From: JAFAGX01 sp963759875
Lineage (GTDB): Bacteria; Acidobacteriota; Terriglobia; Terriglobales; Acidobacteriaceae
Assembly: GCA_963759875.1 (NCBI GenBank)
Contig: CAVXBB010000015.1
Coordinates: 372,001-436,000, forward strand
Direction: 5' to 3'
Length of the DNA: 64,000 nt
The notes under the pieces are model-generated. The model worked only from the letters and a program-made list of their open reading frames with translations. It was not told where the DNA came from and did not search any database. The position numbers were made by a program, and so were the translations under genes. Shown piece by piece: positions 61,305 through 64,000 of the stretch; within the stretch, counting starts at the first letter, position 1, and the number at the start of each line of letters is the position of its first letter.

Positions 61305-62168
61305 ATGAAGCCACTACTTGAGAAAACCAGGAGCACCAAAACACAGACTCTTCTGTTCCGGCGCGGTGTGGCCCTCGTTTTGTGTTTGTTAGCTCCTTTG
61401 AGCGGCGCAGGCTTTTCTCAGGACAACCGCGTGGGTACTGGAGATATGGCCGGCAGAGTTACTGGAGTTGCATCCACTGCCACGAGGAATGGCGCTCGCA
61501 TCAGCGTTAAAGACACGATCCAGACCAACGCCGAAATCAGTACCGACAATTCGGGGCGTATCGGTATCGAGTTACAGGATGGTTCGATTTTGAGCGCCGG
61601 CACGGGCACTCAGTTCGTGATCGACAAGCTTGATCCCCAAACAAGTGCAACAGCGATTACTTTGAACAGAGGCCGCTTACGAAGTCGAGTCGCCAAACTG
61701 AGAGGCTCCGGCAAATTTCAAGTCAGGACTCCTCAGGCCACGATCTTGGCAATGGGCACAGATTTCTTTGTCGATGTGAGCCCTGATAGTACTGAATTAC
61801 TGGTTTACTCTGGTGTCGTGATTGTGAGTTCCGCCACTACCCTGCCAGACAGCACCGCAAAACTGATGCTTGACGTCGCTGCCGGTCAAGACGTGCTCAT
61901 CAATGCGAGAGGTATTGGCGAATTGCAGATGGCTAACGAGGCACTCGAGCAACAAACAATGGCCGCAACCGTTGTTCCTCAGCAATCTACGCCGACTGTC
62001 GCGCAGGCTCTGGCAAGCCCCGCGAAGTCTTCGCACGCGACCAGAAACATTTTGATCGGAGGGCTTGCGGCTGGAGCAGTTATCGGAGCAGTGGTGGGGT
62101 TGCGGGGGTCGAAATCGCAGCAGTCCACGACCTCAATTCCCTCCGTTCCGACAATCCCTGCCCATTAA
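61305..62168 (+). CDS. FecR-domain protein
   Basis: The 287-residue protein (ATG 61305, one base after the preceding stop) has an N-terminal membrane or signal segment (GVALVLCLLAPLSGAGFSQ) and a FecR domain (about 55-175: DTIQTNAEISTDNSGRIGIE, LNRGRLRSRVAKLRGSGKFQ, VRTPQATILAMGTDFFVDVS). A Gly-rich membrane segment (ILIGGLAAGAVIGAVVGLRG) lies near the C-terminus. Without a partner sigma factor nearby, this is the acidobacterial secreted FecR type, not the iron-dicitrate regulator. Coupled to the Ig-repeat gene. Confidence 0.85.
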   Translation: MKPLLEKTRSTKTQTLLFRRGVALVLCLLAPLSGAGFSQDNRVGTGDMAGRVTGVASTATRNGARISVKDTIQTNAEISTDNSGRIGIELQDGSILSAGTGTQFVIDKLDPQTSATAITLNRGRLRSRVAKLRGSGKFQVRTPQATILAMGTDFFVDVSPDSTELLVYSGVVIVSSATTLPDSTAKLMLDVAAGQDVLINARGIGELQMANEALEQQTMAATVVPQQSTPTVAQALASPAKSSHATRNILIGGLAAGAVIGAVVGLRGSKSQQSTTSIPSVPTIPAH

Positions 62169-62198
62169 TTTGAGCGTCATTAAAATTTAAAGCGTCAC

Positions 62199-63272
62199 AT
62201 GACTTCTGCCGGCACATTCAGAATCCGCCGCTCACTGTTCGGGATGGTGATAGTAATCCAGGCACTCGCAGCGAGCGCGCAGACCTACAGCATCATCGAT
62301 CTGGGCACTCTGGGCGGTAAGAGCAGCTTTGCGTTTTCAGTCAATGCGCTTGGGGAGGTCGTCGGATCATCCGATGACACGCGGGGTCATGCCCATGCTT
62401 TTCTCTGGAATACAACGACCGGCATGGAGGATTTAGGTACGCTCGGTGGCACCTCTAGCAAAGCTTTTGGCATCAACGCCTCTGGCCAGGTCGTTGGCTG
62501 GTCCACCACGAAGGACAACGCAACGCATGCGTTCCTTTGGACAAAAGACACTGGCATGCGTGATCTGGGCGCGCTTAATAACGGCAGCAGTTACGCCAGG
62601 GCGATCAATGATCTCGGGCAGGTCGTGGGGTATTCAGTTGACCCAAATTCAGGGCCAACCCGCGCATTTTTGTGGACAGAGAAAAACGGCATGCGCGACT
62701 TGGGTTCGCTAGGCGGTGCTGAGAGCCGGGCCCTCGCAATTAATGTCTTCGGAAATATCGCGGGATGGTCCACCCGCAAAGGTCAAGCTGAACACGCCGC
62801 GTTTATTTGGCAAAGTGATGGCGGTATGCAGGAATTGCCTGCTCTGCACAATTCACGGCAGAGTGAGGCGGTTAGTATCAATGCCTCCGGCGAGATTGCG
62901 GGCTGGAAAAAAAAGGCTGCCGAGGAACGTAATACTTTTATTTGGATTAATGACGCCGGACTGCGGGAACTAGATTCCGTCGGTGCCGCTTTCGACACAA
63001 GGGCAGCCGCCATCAATGCGTTTGGCGAGATCGTAGGAACAGCTTTTGGAGGCAACTCGGGAATGCGTGCTTTTGTGTGGACCAAATCCGCTGGTGCGCT
63101 GTACTTGAACGACTTAATTTCGCCCAGTTCCGACTGGATACTTAACGTGGCATCTGCCATCAACAACATGGGGCAGATCGCCGGTTACGGAGCCGTTGGA
63201 GGGCAGACCCGCGCATTTCTGTTGATTCCGAAAAGGTCCTTGAGGCAGACACAAGTGCTTCAATTGCCGTGA
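62199..63272 (+). CDS. HAF-repeat extracellular protein
   Basis: The 357-residue protein has a signal peptide (GMVIVIQALAASAQ) and about seven HAF repeats (DLGTLGG, HAFLWN, INASGQVVGWS and similar). HAF-repeat proteins are predicted beta-propeller-like secreted proteins of unknown function. It follows the FecR gene by 30 bases and is probably co-transcribed with the Ig-repeat and FecR genes. Confidence 0.88.
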   Translation: MTSAGTFRIRRSLFGMVIVIQALAASAQTYSIIDLGTLGGKSSFAFSVNALGEVVGSSDDTRGHAHAFLWNTTTGMEDLGTLGGTSSKAFGINASGQVVGWSTTKDNATHAFLWTKDTGMRDLGALNNGSSYARAINDLGQVVGYSVDPNSGPTRAFLWTEKNGMRDLGSLGGAESRALAINVFGNIAGWSTRKGQAEHAAFIWQSDGGMQELPALHNSRQSEAVSINASGEIAGWKKKAAEERNTFIWINDAGLRELDSVGAAFDTRAAAINAFGEIVGTAFGGNSGMRAFVWTKSAGALYLNDLISPSSDWILNVASAINNMGQIAGYGAVGGQTRAFLLIPKRSLRQTQVLQLP

Positions 63273-63325
63273 TGAGCTTCATGGCGCGATGGCGTTTCTT
63301 GATTTCGCGCTAACCGTGGGATTGG

Positions 63326-64000
63326 ATGAGCGAATATTCCGATTTTGCCCGGAGAGTCTGGTTGAGAATGCTGAGCCGACGTCCCTGGCTCATCTTAGGC
63401 ACCGGCATCCTGGGGTCTCTGCTGGGATTTGTGCTCTCCTTCGCCTTACCAGAAAAATATACTTCGCAATCATCAATCATGGTTGAAACCCATGACTTAC
63501 CTCTAGCTTCGATGCACTCGGCCCCATCAAGAAATTTAAGTCAGCAGATTGCCAAGCTGCGCGATGTTTTCAGTCAGGACAGAGTAAATGCGATGATCAG
63601 CCGAATGGGGATAGCCAGCCCTGACAAAAGCGTAGAGCAGGCGGAAGCGATTCGCCGACATGTCCGCATAAGCGCGCTCCCCACAAATTTAGGTGAGAGC
63701 GACACCGCGAGCGCGGAATGTACGAAAGGATGTGACATCGCCACGTTTCGGTTGGCCTACACAGGTGCGAGTCCAGCCGAGGCTCAGCTAATCTGCAACG
63801 GGCTGACGCTCATGTTGTTGCAAAGCCTCAATTCCGCCCGGCAGGAGACCCCCGCTTCTAGCGCGCTGTTGCAAGCGGTCGGCAAAGCAAAACACGACCT
63901 CGACGAGCAGGATGCGAAGCTAGCTCAATTCAGGAAACGGCACAGGGGGCAGCTTCCGGCAGATGTTGACGAAAACATGAGCGCCTCGATGGATTTGAAC
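63326..64000 (+). CDS. Wzz/GumC-like chain-length determinant, 5' part (runs off window)
   Basis: An open frame from ATG 63326 runs to the end of the window (225 codons, no stop). It encodes MSEYSDFARRVWLRMLSRRP, then one membrane segment (LILGTGILGSLLGFVLSF) and a periplasmic region with coiled-coil character (QEAIRRHVRISALP-like, LLQAVGKAKHDLDEQDAKLA, QFRKRHRGQLP). This is the pattern of Wzz/GumC polysaccharide co-polymerases controlling export chain length. It suggests an exopolysaccharide locus just right of the window. Confidence 0.8.
   Translation, partial: MSEYSDFARRVWLRMLSRRPWLILGTGILGSLLGFVLSFALPEKYTSQSSIMVETHDLPLASMHSAPSRNLSQQIAKLRDVFSQDRVNAMISRMGIASPDKSVEQAEAIRRHVRISALPTNLGESDTASAECTKGCDIATFRLAYTGASPAEAQLICNGLTLMLLQSLNSARQETPASSALLQAVGKAKHDLDEQDAKLAQFRKRHRGQLPADVDENMSASMDLN

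Noticed and set aside
1..64000. CRISPR arrays, tRNA or rRNA genes, transposases, integrases
   Set aside because: No regularly spaced direct repeats, cloverleaf-like segments or recombinase motifs were seen.

Overview
The window is a flagellar gene island from a soil-type member of the Acidobacteriota, most likely class Terriglobia. That placement is inference. It rests on the flagellar gene order, small CxxC proteins of a kind I recall from acidobacterial genomes, an interspersed repeat of the TGTCATCCTGAGC type, and an Ig-repeat secreted protein with a C-terminal tail I associate with this phylum. No tRNA, rRNA, CRISPR array or transposase is visible.

Layout. 1-5300: a regulator block with two paralogous sigma-54 activators end to end, a small CxxC protein, and an operon of an OmpR-type response regulator, a stand-alone histidine-kinase dimerisation-like protein and an activator lacking its DNA-binding domain. 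5600-9300 (minus): flbD and two motAB stator pairs. 9600-13400 (plus): three glycosyl/methyltransferase genes, then fliC-fliD-fliS (13651-16385). 16885-17496: two small conserved-looking genes. 17741-25352 (minus): flgF-G-A-H-I-J-M-N-K-L. 25572-34109 (minus): fliN-O-P-Q-R-flhB-flhA-fliA, a zinc-finger/MshEN-like protein and an HDOD protein. 34438-47019 (minus): kinase and sigma-54 activator (flrB/flrC type), flgB-C, fliE-F-G-H-I-J-K, flgD-E. 47374-51350 (plus): PilZ protein, fliM, fliN/Y, a second flgM, a degenerate EAL-HDOD protein. 51509-56074: a 63-aa protein, a beta-barrel-like protein, another HDOD protein and a PAS-GGDEF-EAL protein. 56477-64000 (plus): MFS exporter, Ig-repeat/PKD protein, FecR protein, HAF-repeat protein and the start of a Wzz-like chain-length gene.

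The intergenic DNA shows a two-tier hierarchy. Structural operons have sigma-54 sites (GG-N10-GC with a TTGC-like -12) before the kinase/activator operon, PilZ, fliM, fliN, flgF, the glycosylation genes and the OmpR-type regulator. fliA lies in the fliN operon. A second signal, TAAAGTTT-N12-GCCGATTA (sigma-28/FliA type), precedes flgM-N-K-L, one motAB pair, two HDOD genes, the GGDEF-EAL gene, a 63-aa protein gene and a beta-barrel-like gene. FliA therefore probably controls c-di-GMP and HDOD signalling genes as well as late flagellar genes, held by two FlgM-like anti-sigma factors.

The most novel items are: a near-consensus FliA promoter pointing antisense from the fliK-fliJ gap into a two-hairpin sequence (candidate small RNA); an identical 23-nt palindromic element at the predicted start of two sigma-54 transcripts (flrB and fliM); and the three-gene operon with an ATPase-less histidine protein and an HTH-less sigma-54 activator. 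flhF, flhG, fliL and chemotaxis genes are not in this window.
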